The translations under genes and the position numbers were made by a program. Below, piece after piece: positions 12,401 through 25,028 of a stretch of DNA of 64,000 bases; position 1 is the stretch's first letter; the number at the start of each line of letters is the position of its first letter. The stretch comes from Lethocerus indicus (Eukaryota; Arthropoda; Insecta; Hemiptera; Belostomatidae), in assembly GCA_019843655.1 (NCBI GenBank), contig JACDQD010000006.1:6006034-6070033 (forward strand), in the 5' to 3' direction. The notes under the pieces were generated by a model. The model saw only the letters and a list, made by a program, of their open reading frames with translations, made no database searches and was not told the DNA's origin.

Positions 12401-15143
12401 CGTATGAAACAATAATTAGAGCCAACCCCGAAATACTTCGACATATTCACAAAAGACTATTTTCAAATAGTCTACAACCCCTCCCCCCTACCTGATATGC
12501 CAACTGACATTTAACCCGAAGCATTACTATTGTTAACATGTCTCAAATGATATTTGCAGGTCTACCTGAGGATCGAGAGCGGCTGGGCTATAGGCGCCAT
12601 GTCCCTGTCGATGGCGGGCATCATAATCACGGTGTTCGTGATCCTGGTGTTCGCCAGGAACAACGACACGCCCATAGTGAAGGCGGCCGGCCGGGAGCTC
12701 AGCTACGTCCTTCTGTCGGGCCTCGTACTCTGCTACCTGCTCACTTTCATCCTTGTCATGCGACCCACCGACATCGTATGCGCCGTACAGAGGTGACACT
12801 TTTATTTATAAACAATAACACTTCATCAGGAGGAACGGTCGAATAAAACCCGTATTCCGTGTACGCATAAAAATCTGCTACGTTTCCCTCACAGGCTTCA
12901 AACTGCGTGGCTCAGTTAAAACTACACTTTTATAATACCTGCTTGCGTCACTTAATACGCTTAAAGAAACCTAACCCAGTTTTTCAAATACACTTCATAC
13001 TAGCTGCCCAATTGTTATTTCAGATTCGGTGCCGGTTTCTGTTTCACTGTTGTCTACGCGGCACTGTTCACCAAGACGAACAGGATTTCGAGGATATTCA
13101 AAGCGGGGAAAAGGACAGCCAAGAGACCGAGCTTCATTTCGCCCAAATCCCAACTCATCATATGCAGTTTCCTCATCAGCGTTCAGGTACGGGAATTACC
13201 TCATTGGCAATTATCACCTCGTGAAGTGTGAAGGAAAACTCGAAACGCCAACGGGATTGATAACGTGTATCGAATATGGTTCGCGTTTTATTTGTGAGGA
13301 CGTCTTAACATAAGCCACTTAAGACGGCGAGCAGCCGAACAGGTCTAGGAAAGGACATGATCGCCGAGTGGAGAGAGATCACTATAATCATGGTTTTTTG
13401 ATAGTCAAAAATCGGTTGTATTTCAGGTGGTGATCAACATAGTCTGGATGGTAGTCTCGCCGCCTAGAGCCGTGCACCACTACCCGACCAGGGGCGACAA
13501 CCTCCTCGTCTGTTCATCCTACGTGGACGCCTCTTACATGATAGCATTCGCCTACCCGATACTGCTCATCGTCGTCTGCACCGTCTACGCCGTTCTCACC
13601 AGGAACATACCCGAGGCTTTCAACGAGTCCAAACACATCGGTAAGTGGGCATTAAATAGGGGAGATGTCTCGCGTCCACGAAACAGTACGGTGGACCCGC
13701 AGGTACCTGTTTGGAGGGTTACAAATATCATTCTGCCTACAAAGAATGAGGTATGCCGACAAGGCCAAATACTGCACTGATTTACTGACGATAGCTAGGT
13801 ACCGAAAACGTTTTCCTCTAACAAAAGTTAGCGACAGTAAATGATGTCTGAATACGTTAAGTTTGCAGTGTATTTGTCTGTCCGTCCGTTGTTTCCCTGG
13901 TTATTTTTGTCTGTCAGCATTTTACCGAATTAGTTCGCCCCGCGGCCGCTAGATGGCGCGCGCTCCTTAGCTAAAGGATCTATTTAGTTCAGACCGCTGC
14001 CGCTAGATGGAACGCCGTTTGCACAAAATGGACCTATTTAGTCTAACCAGCTGCCGCTTAGAGGAATTAGCGACACCCGACTTGCATTTGAATGTTTAAG
14101 GCAGAAATCATTAACCCAAACTTCAGAAAGAACAAAATCTGCTAAGAAATAACAAGCGTTTCCTTAATTAATAATTGATCAATGTGTTTCAGGATTTACA
14201 ATGTACACCACTTGCGTGATATGGCTAGCATTTGTACCACTGTACTTCGCAACTGGGAATCACATGCCTTTGAGAATCACCAGTATGTCAGTTACCATAA
14301 GTCTGTCGGCCAGCGTCACAGTATTCTGCCTGTTTTCACCAAAGGTACAGACTTTTTCTATACAGATATTTAAAAGATTTAAAGAATTCTCAGTTTTAAA
14401 AGAAACAAAATATTTTTTTCTTGTGATTACAATATCTGTACAACTGCTTTCAAGGTTCGAATTGAAGAAATATATTTTCATATATTTCCATATCTTAGCG
14501 TAAAAGCACGAGTTTCCTCCATCACTGACATATCTGGTACTTATTATGTTCACCAAATAGATTGAAAAACTATCCACGGCTGAAATTAAAAGCCATAGAC
14601 ATGAATGAATACTAATGAAGTTACTAGCTCTGTTTCAAGACAGTTTATATCAGTTCTTGTAACAATTTTGTTTAAAATGAAATACAAATACTTTGCAGAT
14701 GTATATTATACTGTTGAGGCCTGAGCAGAACGTGAGACAGAGTATGATGCCATCCAGAAAGAGTGCTCTGAGGACAGGAACAACAGCCAGTGTTATGGTA
14801 GGAGCGGTGCCCATTGCTCATCCGATAGGTAAATGGTCATACTTCTAATTATTATTAGAGACAATCAACTTAGTATTAGGCATCTAGGAGCTAACTATTT
14901 ATTTTAATAACGGCTCGGTGCATGATACGGATACTTTTGTCTCTAATATTTATTGATATTTGCCATCCAGTGCAATCCGATTACGTGCTGAAGGCTGGTG
15001 AAATTGGAGGCGGTGGCGAGTGCAAGGCTGAGGGCAATTGGCAGGCGAGCAAGCAGACCCAGACTTCGCCCAAACACAACAGGCCCTCCCAGCCGGAAAT
15101 GGACTCGTGCATCGTGAATGGGCGTCTCAACAACACTACTTAG
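6450..15143 (+). CDS. mGluR: Metabotropic glutamate receptor family GPCR (5' partial)
   Basis: Class C seven-transmembrane receptor of the plasma membrane, expected to couple to G proteins. Twelve in-phase exons: 6450-6594, 8020-8271, 9718-9999, 10702-10851, 11164-11297, 11619-11711, 12560-12792, 13024-13186, 13427-13640, 14193-14344, 14699-14828 and 14971-15143 (TAG). They sum to 2121 nt, 706 residues. Exons 1-4 carry the second half of the Venus-flytrap domain, including WIGSDGW. Exons 5-6 are the cysteine-rich domain (EKCCWHCFNC). Exons 7-10 hold TM1-TM7, with VKAAGRELSY, FTKTNRISRIF and GFTMYTTCVIWLAF. Exons 11-12 are a cytoplasmic tail with no family match I recognise. The receptor most resembles group II receptors. 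The N-terminal part is missing from the window. The lysine that contacts the glutamate gamma-carboxylate (K409 in rat mGluR1) is threonine here (LCPRMTP), so an insect DmX/mangetout-type receptor is as likely as GluRA. The family call is secure; the subtype is not. Confidence 0.93.
8735..8750. repeat. (GA)n microsatellite
   Basis: Eight GA dinucleotides in a row inside the receptor intron between the 8020 and 9718 exons. Confidence 0.8.
10157..10502 (+). repeat. Dispersed repeat with three CTCF-like motif units
   Basis: It lies in the receptor intron between the 9718 and 10702 exons. Three copies of a unit reading roughly CCGCACCACCCTCAGGGGGC followed by GCTAGTTTATCGGTG occur near 10171, 10366 and 10431, and a decayed fourth lies near 10487. 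Between the first and second copies, 10215-10345 matches in reverse complement the flank of the array at 31831-31945 (for example AACTTGCTTTTAGTTCCTAG). The two loci are therefore inverted copies of one repeat family. No coding capacity. Confidence 0.85.
13321..13366. mobile_element. Relic of one arm of the foldback element
   Basis: GGCGAGCAGCCGAAC, followed by AGGTCTAG, matches the right arm of the 1216-1652 element (GGCGAGCAGCCGAAACTGGT) with a few changes. Only one arm is present. It lies in the short intron between the 13024 and 13427 receptor exons. Confidence 0.65.
13928..14075 (+). repeat. About three degenerate 54-bp tandem units with CCGCTAGATGG core
   Basis: Units repeat the pattern TTAGTTC, then a GC-rich spacer, then CCGCTAGATGG. 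Cores start near 13946 (GCCGCTAGATGGCGCG) and 14000, and a decayed one lies near 14054. A related copy in the opposite orientation is at about 37130-37200, which shares TTAGTTCAG followed by CTAGATGGCGC. It lies in the receptor intron before the 14193 exon. Confidence 0.7.
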
Positions 15144-16112
15144 CATAAGATTATCATGAGGAGGCTCAAAGCCTACAAGACTTCCAATAAGCCGGCTTTG
15201 GTCTGAAATGAAGATTCGATGTTTGCAAGGGCGCGGGGAATCTTTTGACATGATTGGTAGACAATGAGAGGATTGAAGAAATCGATACCTTGATGACACT
15301 GTCCGGATATTTTCTGATATGTGGAAGAGAAATTTCTCCTCTGAGGTTTATTTAAGGCGAATACTCGAGATTTCAGAAGTTTCTGATAAAACATTCGTAC
15401 TGAAGTTTTCACACTGTTGCTTCATTTTTCTTTGTTCAATTTGTATCATTAATTTACACGAAATAACTTTTCACAATCAGATACAAACTTGAGAACAATA
15501 AGAAAATATGAAAAATGATTATATAAATAGGAAGCATTTAAAAATTAAATATAATCTTAATTTGAGATGTATTATTTAAAAGGTAATATAATTAAGAATC
15601 TATTTAAAGTGAACATTTCAGTAGGACACAACGAAAAAGGGATATTTTGTGACCAGACTGTGAATGAATTTGCACTCATAACATTGCTGATATATAATTC
15701 GAAGGTCCATAACTATAATTGTATAAGAATGCAAAATGCAACGGTATAGAATGAGGAAATGTAAAATACAGATGAGAGAGCACAGAACGGAGTAGCCGAT
15801 GTATCAAAATATGTACCCGTTTCATGTATTTTATGTCTCTATAAGCTCAAATGACCCTTAACAGTTTAATATACTCATTAAAAAAAACCCCTTTCCTTCT
15901 TCCTGTGGCAAGCAGGAAAGTTTTTGTTTCTAAGTCATGTAGGAATGTAAATAATATGAGGGAACAGTGAAAAGATATTTGAAGTAATGTTGTAAATATA
16001 AAAAGATTGGAATGATTAAGTTGTTTTAATAGTGAAAAGATAAAAGATATTTTTCAGAAATTGTACATACATACCCACGTTGTCTGGTATAATGTTGATT
16101 CATTATTAAAAA

Positions 16113-16118
16113 AATAAA
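16113..16118 (+). terminator. Polyadenylation signal, receptor gene
   Basis: AATAAA about 970 bp after the receptor stop codon at 15141-15143. The segment between is AT-rich with no further exon, consistent with a 3' UTR. It is the most obvious signal before the oppositely oriented DDX28 gene begins. Confidence 0.5.
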
Positions 16119-16322
16119 GCACTTTATGTGGAGAGTCTGAATTTACTTTTCTTTGTACCAGCTTAAATCTATTTTTGAAATACATTTTCAGTGCATAACA
16201 ACCAGTGTTCATCGGACACCAGAATCATCAGAACCAAGTTCATAAATCAAAAAGTTGGCACAAAATGAAGGTAAACATAAGTCCATATTTCATTCATTAA
16301 ATATAATAGATAAAGTAATAAA

Positions 16323-16328
16323 TTTATT
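16323..16328 (-). terminator. Polyadenylation signal, DDX28 gene
   Basis: TTTATT on the + strand (AATAAA on the - strand) lies about 56 bp downstream of the DDX28 stop. With the receptor signal at 16113 it places the two convergent 3' ends roughly 200 bp apart. Confidence 0.45.
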
Positions 16329-16383
16329 TAATTTATAATTGTTTACAGAGAAGTTACTATACTGTTCTAATTAACAATAGTAT

Positions 16384-19300
16384 TTAATTGAATAAAGGTA
16401 ATTGGCCAGTTAGTTCCTTCATCTCATCATTAATGTTTTTGTAAATAATTTTAGTAATATTCCCATTCACATTTGGTAATGCTTCCATCATCCGAATAGC
16501 AAGCTGTAACAATAAAAGAATTAAATATGCAATAATGAAATTGCAATAAAAGAAAAAGGGTAGCATATTAAATTTCAATCTGGAAATATTTTAACTTCAA
16601 TGCTGATGTTACAGTAAATAGTATTTTTCTAAACACTATTTTTCAGTAGCGTAAAGCTCTGTATAATATTTCTTACCTCAATCTTTTGAACTATATCTAC
16701 TTCTCTTCTTCCAGAAACAAAATTGTATATTTCACAATTGTCAAGATTTCCTACCCTACCAGTCCTTCCACATCGATGAAGGTAATCGGCCATATACAGT
16801 GGGAAATCATAGTTTATTATGCTCTTTGCCTAATAGACATAATTTGTTAAAATGAAACATATATAAATCAAAATCAGGTAACAATTTTAAGGGATACTCA
16901 TTCATATAAAAATTTCCTTCATTAGATATTTATAACTATTGCATGCACATTAAATAAATAAATACTTATAACCTTTTAAATCTGACTTAAAAGGGCCATA
17001 ATAAACAGACAAAATTATTTCAAGAAAATAACCCCATTAAAAGAGTGAAATCTGATGTTTTTTAGACAACTTTTTAAAACTATCTAAATGTTTAAACTAA
17101 TTAACTGAAATCCAGTTGGTGTTTGTTATTTCTGACTTGGTTAACAAAGCAAAATTTCAAATACCTTTTACCAATTGATGAATTGTTTGCAAGTTATAAC
17201 CACAACAACCATACAGGCTAGTGCATTTAATATTCAAGTTCTATTATTTCAGAAATTCAACTATGTTAAAAATGACAAAAATTAATAAATACAAAGTGGA
17301 AAGTAAATACACATAAAAAGAAAAATGTTTTTATTAAATTATCTTTTCATAGTAAGGCAGAATGAATTCATCCATTACAATAATAGTTGTAATTTATTAA
17401 TACTTACCCTAACAGTGTCCAAACCTCTGGAAGCTATGTCTGTACAAGAAAGGACATCAAATGCCCCATCTTGAAATTCTCTGAATTTGTTAAGACGTAT
17501 TAGTCTAGGCATTTCGCCGTTGAGTTGGACAGCATTTACTCCATTTTCATTCAGCATCAATGAAATCCAGTCACAGGTTTTTGACTTATTGCTACAATTA
17601 TTCAAAATTACCAAAATTAATTATTTATGTCAGTATTTTTATAAAAATACTCTTAATAGCTGATATTGACTCTTAAAGAAATAATATATAAGTTAAGCAT
17701 TTTTTGTTTTCAATTTTTAAATTTTATTTCTAACTCCTTTAAAAGGTTCTTTGTGCAAATCTTAAATATAATTCCATATATAGAATATAATAATTTCTTT
17801 ATTACCTAAAAATAATTAGAGGTTTCTTTTTAAAAATGGAACTTTTGACCAAATACAAAAGCTTGCCTGGTTTCTGAATTAAATTCAATCTATAGAACGT
17901 CTGAGGAACATGTGGTAGAACCATGTGCAACCTTCCAGATTTGACATTGGTCAGTGAATCAGGCTAAAAGAGACAGCAAACAAATAACAAATACAATTTC
18001 TGAAAAGAATAATTAGTTTTAAAGCTACTGGAACAGAATTTACCTCAACAAAATTTTGGAGAACATCATAAACACTGTTAGGCATTGTAGCACTGACAAG
18101 AGTTAATTGAACGCCCTCAGAATAATTAAGTTTTGACTTAGGTTGATACCTAATCTGTAAAACAAATATATTGAACAATCTGAAATTAAAATTTGCAGTA
18201 GAATACACAAACACAAGATACATTTACTTCTGGAAATTGTTCTTTCAACTAATTCTCAGAATAAAGACTAATAAATAATTACTGTATAACCGAAATATAT
18301 TAATTTTTATTTGAAGAAAAGAAAGGAGAAAATGCCAATAACTATTACAAATAACAACAAAACTTAAAATTGTTATTCCCACCTTGAATTTTTTTAAGTA
18401 TCTGAGTAGGAGACCACTGAAACTATCATCCAAAAGTGTATCAGCTTCGTCTAGAATTAAGTGCCTCACCTCTGATGTGTTGTATATTCCTTTGAAAATG
18501 AAACATTTATGATTATTTATAAGCACAAAATAAGCAAGTGATAAGCATATTATTATTATTCAAATTGCAAATTACCAATATTAGTAAGTTTACTAAGTGC
18601 ACCAAGGGTGGCTACCAAAAGGTCCACATGTTTAAAATCGGGATTTAACATTTTTTGTTTGGTACGACCTCCAATCAAAGTACTGCACGAAAATGGTAAG
18701 TGATGAGAAAGCGATTTAGCTACTGCCTGAAAGCAAAACAGAATTTAAGATGTATTTTCAAGTTAAACTTGTTTTCAATTCAAATTTATATTTGATAGAA
18801 AATTCAGTCCTTTATCAGAGAACCAAACTCCAAGATCTTTTTGATGAACAACCATAACAAATTTGCAATTCCAAAAATTCAGTTTATTCAGTTCTGACTG
18901 AGTGTATGTATGATTGCTTGTTTGTAAACAATAATTATTGACTAACTCCAATCTGTTGGGCAAGCTCTCTGCTGGGTGAGATGATAATAACAAGTGGGCT
19001 GTTGGCACCTCTCTGCGGTTTCAGTCTGGACCATTTCAAGCACTGTTCAATAGCCGGTAGCAAATATGAGAGTGTTTTTCCACAACCAGTTTCTGCTGTT
19101 AGCAACGTATTGCTTCCTTTCAGAACCACAGGAATTCCATTGGCCTAACATAATAATAAAATAATCCACATGTGAATGTATTAATGTAAATCATATATTG
19201 TTCTAATAAGATATATAAGGATGTATATTTCATAGATGTAAAGCTGGAATGAATCATTCATACACACTTAAGTGATTAAACATTGTAAATATGTGTTACT

Positions 19301-20799
19301 TGGATTTTAGTTGGTCGAGAGATGCCAATGTTTCCAAGAGCTTTAACCAGTTGGTCGCTTAGCCCAACATCTGAAAATGATGTGATCTCACTGTCCCAAA
19401 AAATATCTTCATCACAATTATCCTGCAGGTAAATAAGAAAAATAAAACGAGATTAATCATATAGCTGGTAGGCCATTACAATTACCAGAAAATTCAAAAT
19501 TAAATTTAATTATATATTCAAATTTAATGATAATTGTTAACAAAAATAAAAATAAAAACATAAATAATTGTCATAACCATAAAACATTTACTGGTATTAC
19601 TGAAGAAGTTTACCTTATTGTTTATTTTAACTTGAAAATAATCACCCACAGATTTTTTGTGGTGCCAACCCTTTGTGACTGTAGGGATTGGTGATAATTT
19701 GTCATATTTTTGGTTTCTGTAATGGTTGAATTCTGGCCTTTTCGATAATATAACAACATCCTTAAACATATATATAGAAAAGTTACCAACAGATATATAA
19801 ACTAATTGATTGAACTGATTGATTGAAATTGTTTTGTTGATTAGTGCTGGATTTAGAATAATGGTGTTAAAATGTATATAACAAACAACTAAAACTATAT
19901 AACAGAATGTCATTGAATTGAATCAATTAATTAGTCTGATATATTAAATGCAAATTAAATAACAAGCTAATTCAACACTGGTTTCACTTTATCTATTTAA
20001 TGCTAATTTAGTATGAGCAGAATAAAAACCTTTGTATGATTTATGTTAAAAAGGTAAAACAAAAGTTTGAATATCATTAATTAGGAAAAGTGTTTGGTTT
20101 TGACTTAAAGAACCAATCTTAATTTATCAATTGTTTGATGTTTTATCTCCTCTAGCTTGTCTGAATTGTGGTCTAAATCTCACCACACAGATTTCTTGCA
20201 CAAACTTCACTGTTACTACAGAATAAAAATAAAATAAACAATTCAATTAAAAATACATTTGTGAAATAGGAATATAAATCAATAGTCAGAGCACTATCTC
20301 AGATAGTGATATCTGAAATAGGGCATGATTCTGAATCAAGGGGCCTTAGTATTGACTATAATTCCCACACCTTTGGATAACAAGAAATGAATTTACCCTG
20401 TTTTTTGTAGAAGTGTTGGTTTTTGTTTGTTTTGGCGTATGCTTCTCCACAACGCTTGGTTCTTTAGAAAAATCTATCTCCTTATCCACTACCGGAGACT
20501 GCTGAGGATGGAAAAGATCCAGCAGTTCATCATCCGAAACCAAACTGTTTGACTGGGACTGGAATCAAATGAAACACATTAGAAGGAAGAAAGCCACTGT
20601 TTAAATACTCCAACAAGTGTTCTGCACAAACCGAAGTGGGCCTGAAGCTCTGCTGCAAGCTATTCCTCAGACAATTACTCAAATCGGTCAAATTTCTTCT
20701 GTAAATGAAACCTTGGCGCAACATGATATAAACGTTAGAGGAGGTTACGTATGGAATCCTCCCGGCAGGAAGAAGGTTAGGCTGTGTCGCGATCTCCAT
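16384..20799 (-). CDS. DDX28: DDX28-type mitochondrial DEAD-box RNA helicase
   Basis: ATP-dependent RNA helicase. In mammals DDX28 acts in assembly of the mitochondrial large ribosomal subunit. Eleven exons, in gene order: 20397-20558, 19614-19760, 19300-19422, 18947-19144, 18576-18726, 18383-18489, 18044-18154, 17806-17963, 17408-17591, 16677-16829 and 16384-16503. They are all in phase (1614 nt, 537 residues). Motifs in order: Q motif RPTKIQ, Walker A AETGCGKT, Ia PSRELAQQIG, GG as LIGGRTKQ, DEADTLLDDSF, SAT in LVSATMP, TCDW before the second RecA domain, DIASRGLD and HRCGRTGRVG. The stretches DEADTLLDDSF and VQKIELA resemble human DDX28 (540 aa) more than other DEAD-box proteins. The N terminus is unsettled. 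An ATG at 20797-20799 begins an open frame, but phase requires a donor, either GTAACC or a weaker GTTTGT, joining it to the acceptor at 20559. I did not identify a clear targeting peptide. Confidence 0.93.
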
Positions 20800-20924
20800 T
20801 GAAAAAACACATTTCCACCCTTCAGGTTACTAACGCCTAGGTTAGAGTGCTTAAGTTCCATAAATCTGTTGATATACAATATTGAGGTCTCAAACTATGC
20901 TATAAATCTTGTGTTTAAATAAAA
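20800..20924. promoter_or_regulatory. Short divergent promoter between DDX28 and OGFOD1
   Basis: The two start codons point away from each other with about 125 bp between them, so both transcripts must start within or very near this segment. No TATA box at a convincing position is visible. A shared bidirectional promoter is inferred from spacing alone. Confidence 0.6.
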
Positions 20925-23900
20925 ATGGAGCATCCCGAAATTAACAGTATTCACTCTGATGTCAAAAAGATGAAAAAAATCTTTGACAACTCAAAACAAG
21001 TAGAAACAGGTATTGTTCTATAATCATTCGTATATTCATTTCTCGTATTTCTCCGTAATACTGTTAGTTGTATTGTGTCTCGGTGTTTTTCAGAAAATTT
21101 TCGTTTGGTCACCACACCCTTCAAATTGTTGTTGTTTATGGACTTCATCAGTGGGCAAGATTTTATTGATCAGTTGACCAATGATGTTTTATCACTCAGC
21201 TTTGATAGGAATGACAATGATCTATACAGTCTGAAACAGACTGTTGATTTAAGCAAAGTGGAAATACCTACAATTTCCACATTTGTATCTTTTTTAAGGA
21301 ATCAAGTGCAGCCATATTTGAGTTACATTCATGGGATTGAATTAACTGGAAAGCTAACTGTTGCATCATCCCTTTATGAACATGGAGGTAATTCATTATT
21401 TTAAGTGATAATAATTGTGTAGAAAACTGAAAATATAAATGAAACAAATTTACTACAGGAAAATACCCCATGTAGAGATTTTCATACAGAGGTTTTTGTA
21501 ACATCTGTCCATTTATGAAAATGTATTATTTAGTTTAGAACTCTAGTCTACAGTTATAACCTAAACAAAATACTTTATCATTATTAATATTTTTTTCTCT
21601 GTAGATTATTTGCTGTGTCATGATGACAAGTTGGAAGATAGATGTATTGCATTTGTGTATTACCTAACTGGAAATGAAGGGAAGGGTGGTGGCCACTTCC
21701 AAATGTTTGATCACAATGGTACTATTCTGTTTCAATCAAGCTTTTAATATTTAAGAATAAATGCATGCACATTACTTGAACTTGTTCTTAACAATCAATT
21801 CTTCAATAAAATTGTTTATTTTTCATGACAGTTCACAAGAGCTAATCATCTCATGTTTTCACGAATATTTTACATTTATGTATTCATTTTAAAAATTTCA
21901 GAAATTGGGCAGCCCACTTGGGTCTCTGTGTCAATACCACCTACAAAAAATTCTTTTGTGTGCTTTGAAGTTGGAAAATACACATATCACCAGGTTAAAA
22001 AATTCATGTCAAAAAATTCATTTGGTGAATTAGAATATTGCTTCAACATTTTATAATTATTTCATTACATTCAATTTCTGAGTAGATTTCTAATTAGGAT
22101 AATTTGATTTAAATTTTCATCAATTAAACATGTATGAAGTAGTATATAAGTAAACTACTAAAAAAAAAAATATTTATTATGTTATAAAGGTAGCTGAAGT
22201 TCTGAGTAAACAATTCAAAAGGCTTAGTATTCATGGGTGGTTTCACAGTGAAAAGGCCTTAAAAATTCCAGCTTTAAATTTTGCAGAAGTTATGCCAACT
22301 TTACAGCAACAAACTATACTGGAGGTACAGTTATTTATAATAATAGGCACAACAGAGCAATACAACTTATTATGTGTGACCCTTGTGTCCAAAATTGGTT
22401 ATATAAAATTATGACATTTTAAAATAATATAATTAATACATAAAATTATATGAGGGAAAAGTGTAGCAAGAGAACACTTTTAGATTGAAGAATCAAAGAA
22501 AATTTATTTTGTAATTGCAATAGGTTCTGAAGATGTGATCAGGTCATCCTGAATGAGTTCCTTCACTTGTTGATTCGGCTTCTCAGCACAACCCCTATTG
22601 ATTGTTCTGTTGGTTATGATGGGCACCCCTAATACAGCTTGTAATGGCTCTACTTAAGAACTTAATGATTCAAATGAACCAGCTGTTCCATAATCCTATG
22701 TGAAAAATGGATTCTTACATTACAGTATGTCTGGAATTAGTCTGCACAGGCTAGAATACTACCATAAGCACTATTGATATGCTTGACTGACTTTTACAAT
22801 CCTGACAAGCGCCTTCTTCAACAATATCAATCTTAAGATATTATTTGCAATAGTTTTTTTTTAGTATTATTGTTTGCAATTTATTTCTTATTATTATAAC
22901 AATAAATATTCAAGTTATAGTAAATTTTGTAGTAAATATGAGAAGATATATATAATATTTTTCCAGAAATGTCTGAATCATTTTTTGTTGATAATCTTCT
23001 TTAGTTATATCGATTATTTCACTTGAGATTAAAAATACTTTGAAGAACAGTCATTACAGCATTAAAATTTCAGTACAGAATACTGTTATTTATGAACCAT
23101 TTTGATAAGTATCTTTTGATATAATTGTTCCATTCATTTCAGTTAATTTATTTTTTCATTTGCAGGGTTTAGTATTGTTGGATGAATTCATGAATTTGAG
23201 CTACTGTACACCAAGTACACTTGGGGCTATAAGGGAGCATTTTGAAACTGAGAGTCAAATATCATTGCCAAATTTTTTGAATCCCTCACTCTACAATTCA
23301 GTGGCAAAGGCTTTCAAGAACAAATCTATTGCGTGGCAATTGGCAGGACCTGCTAACTTGAGGTAAATTCATGTCAAGTTATTTTCCATCAACTTCAGCA
23401 GTGACATAGTTTTGTTTTTAAGCATGTTCATGTCTTAATCAATTTTGGGTCAGTTGTATTTTTGAGTTTTATTAATTGATATTAGTACTTGTATTAATTA
23501 CATATAAAGCATTTGTTGTAATAAATATTATAGTTATTATGAATTAATTTATGAATGCTTTAAAATTAACAAAGTTATTCTCCAGTTTAAAAATATGTGA
23601 TTTCACATTTGACCTATTAATAATTCTGAAATTGACTGTTTTGGCTTACAAATTCAACACTTTTATGGTGGCTTACACTAATTCTAGCTATTATTTTGAA
23701 ATTGTAGATTAAGATAATTAGTATTTTATTTAATAAAAATTGTACATTCCTTGTTTTTGCACAGGAGATATAGGGTAACAGAAGAATCTGTTTTGAAAAC
23801 CCCAATTGAAACACTGTTATGCTTCTTGAAATCATCTCTTTTTGTGTCATATCTGCGGAATGCTACTGGACTCTCATTAGAACCATACTTTGGTCAGTGA

Positions 23901-24911
23901 CTATTTTATAAATAATTGTAATTAATATCATTTGTTTTAAATTATTAACCCACAAGTTTTAAATATTAATTCATTACAGGAGATACACAGCCCAGAACTG
24001 AGATGTATTTTGAAATTCAGAAATGGAGCTCTGGTGATTATACTATGGGAACAGGTGCAGAACGATATTTTGATTTGTCAGGACTTGATGTTTTTCTCTT
24101 TTTCAATTCAGAAGAAGTTTTGCGTAAAAAGAAGACAAAAGCTGGTGGATACATTTCATACATTGCAAGGGATGAAGAAACTGAGGTATTCATATAATCA
24201 AATAAACCACTATAGAAACAATGTTTAAATATAATTCATAATTTGGTTACATAAGATGGCTTCACCATCTGTGAACATAATTTTATTGACATGTAGATTT
24301 ATAACATTCATTAAACCTGTCAGTTGGATTTATGACCAGTAATTGAATTCAACATATAATTTTAAATTTGTTATGAAACAAAGACAGTTCTGTCCTCAAT
24401 TTTACTGAAGTTAATCAGGGGTTTAGTGAAGAATATTAGTCCTGATTAAAGGAATGTATAATCAGGCCTCGAATAAAAGTGCATGAATGCAAATGGATAA
24501 CAGTAAGAAATAAAAACTGACAAATATTTTAACAATCTTCATACTGTGATTAATTTCATGAATGGAAATAATTATCATATAGATTGTTAATTAACAATAC
24601 TAATCAGATTTCATTGATTCAGTCATTGAAGATTGTCCATGAATTTTTTTTTAACTTTTAAATGTATTTTATGTAGTAACTTAATATTTAAAATAAAATT
24701 TTACCAAAATGAAAATTGGTGAAATTAAAATGTTTTAATTAAAGTTGTATTGTTTCAGTTGCTAACAGTAATACCTCATAACAATTCACTTCATATGGTC
24801 TACAGAGTTTCAGACTCTATTCGGTTCACAAAATACATTAACAGCAAGATGAGAGGATCATATTATTGTATATGTATGACTTTCTATGAACCATTTACAT
24901 CAACTTCTTGA
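20925..24911 (+). CDS. OGFOD1: OGFOD1/TPA1-type prolyl 3-hydroxylase
   Basis: 2-oxoglutarate and Fe(II) dependent dioxygenase that hydroxylates a proline of ribosomal protein uS12 in the orthologues (human OGFOD1, yeast Tpa1, Drosophila sudestada1). Nine in-phase exons: 20925-21009, 21094-21387, 21605-21718, 21902-21993, 22190-22324, 23166-23362, 23765-23892, 23980-24185 and 24759-24911 (TGA). They total 1404 nt, 467 residues. Catalytic HxD appears as CHDDKLEDRC, the distal iron histidine as YTYHQVAEVL, and the probable 2-oxoglutarate arginine in KRLSIHGWFH. GNEGKGGGHF matches the jelly-roll core. The second, degenerate double-stranded beta-helix domain follows (QKWSSGDYTMG, DLFLF-like strands). 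The start is the first ATG after the divergent promoter and gives normal length. Complete, with no missing residues seen. Confidence 0.95.
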
Positions 24912-25028
24912 AATACTTATATTTATTTTTTTTATTGGTGTACAAATTCTCCATGTTGTCATAATGTTCTGCGTAATTATTAACCAAAGAACATTTGTCG
25001 TCTTATTTTTGTTGTGATAAATGTGTAA

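Noticed and set aside
14943..15299. 118-codon - strand frame over the last receptor exon
   Set aside because: Antisense shadow of the receptor tail and its 3' UTR.
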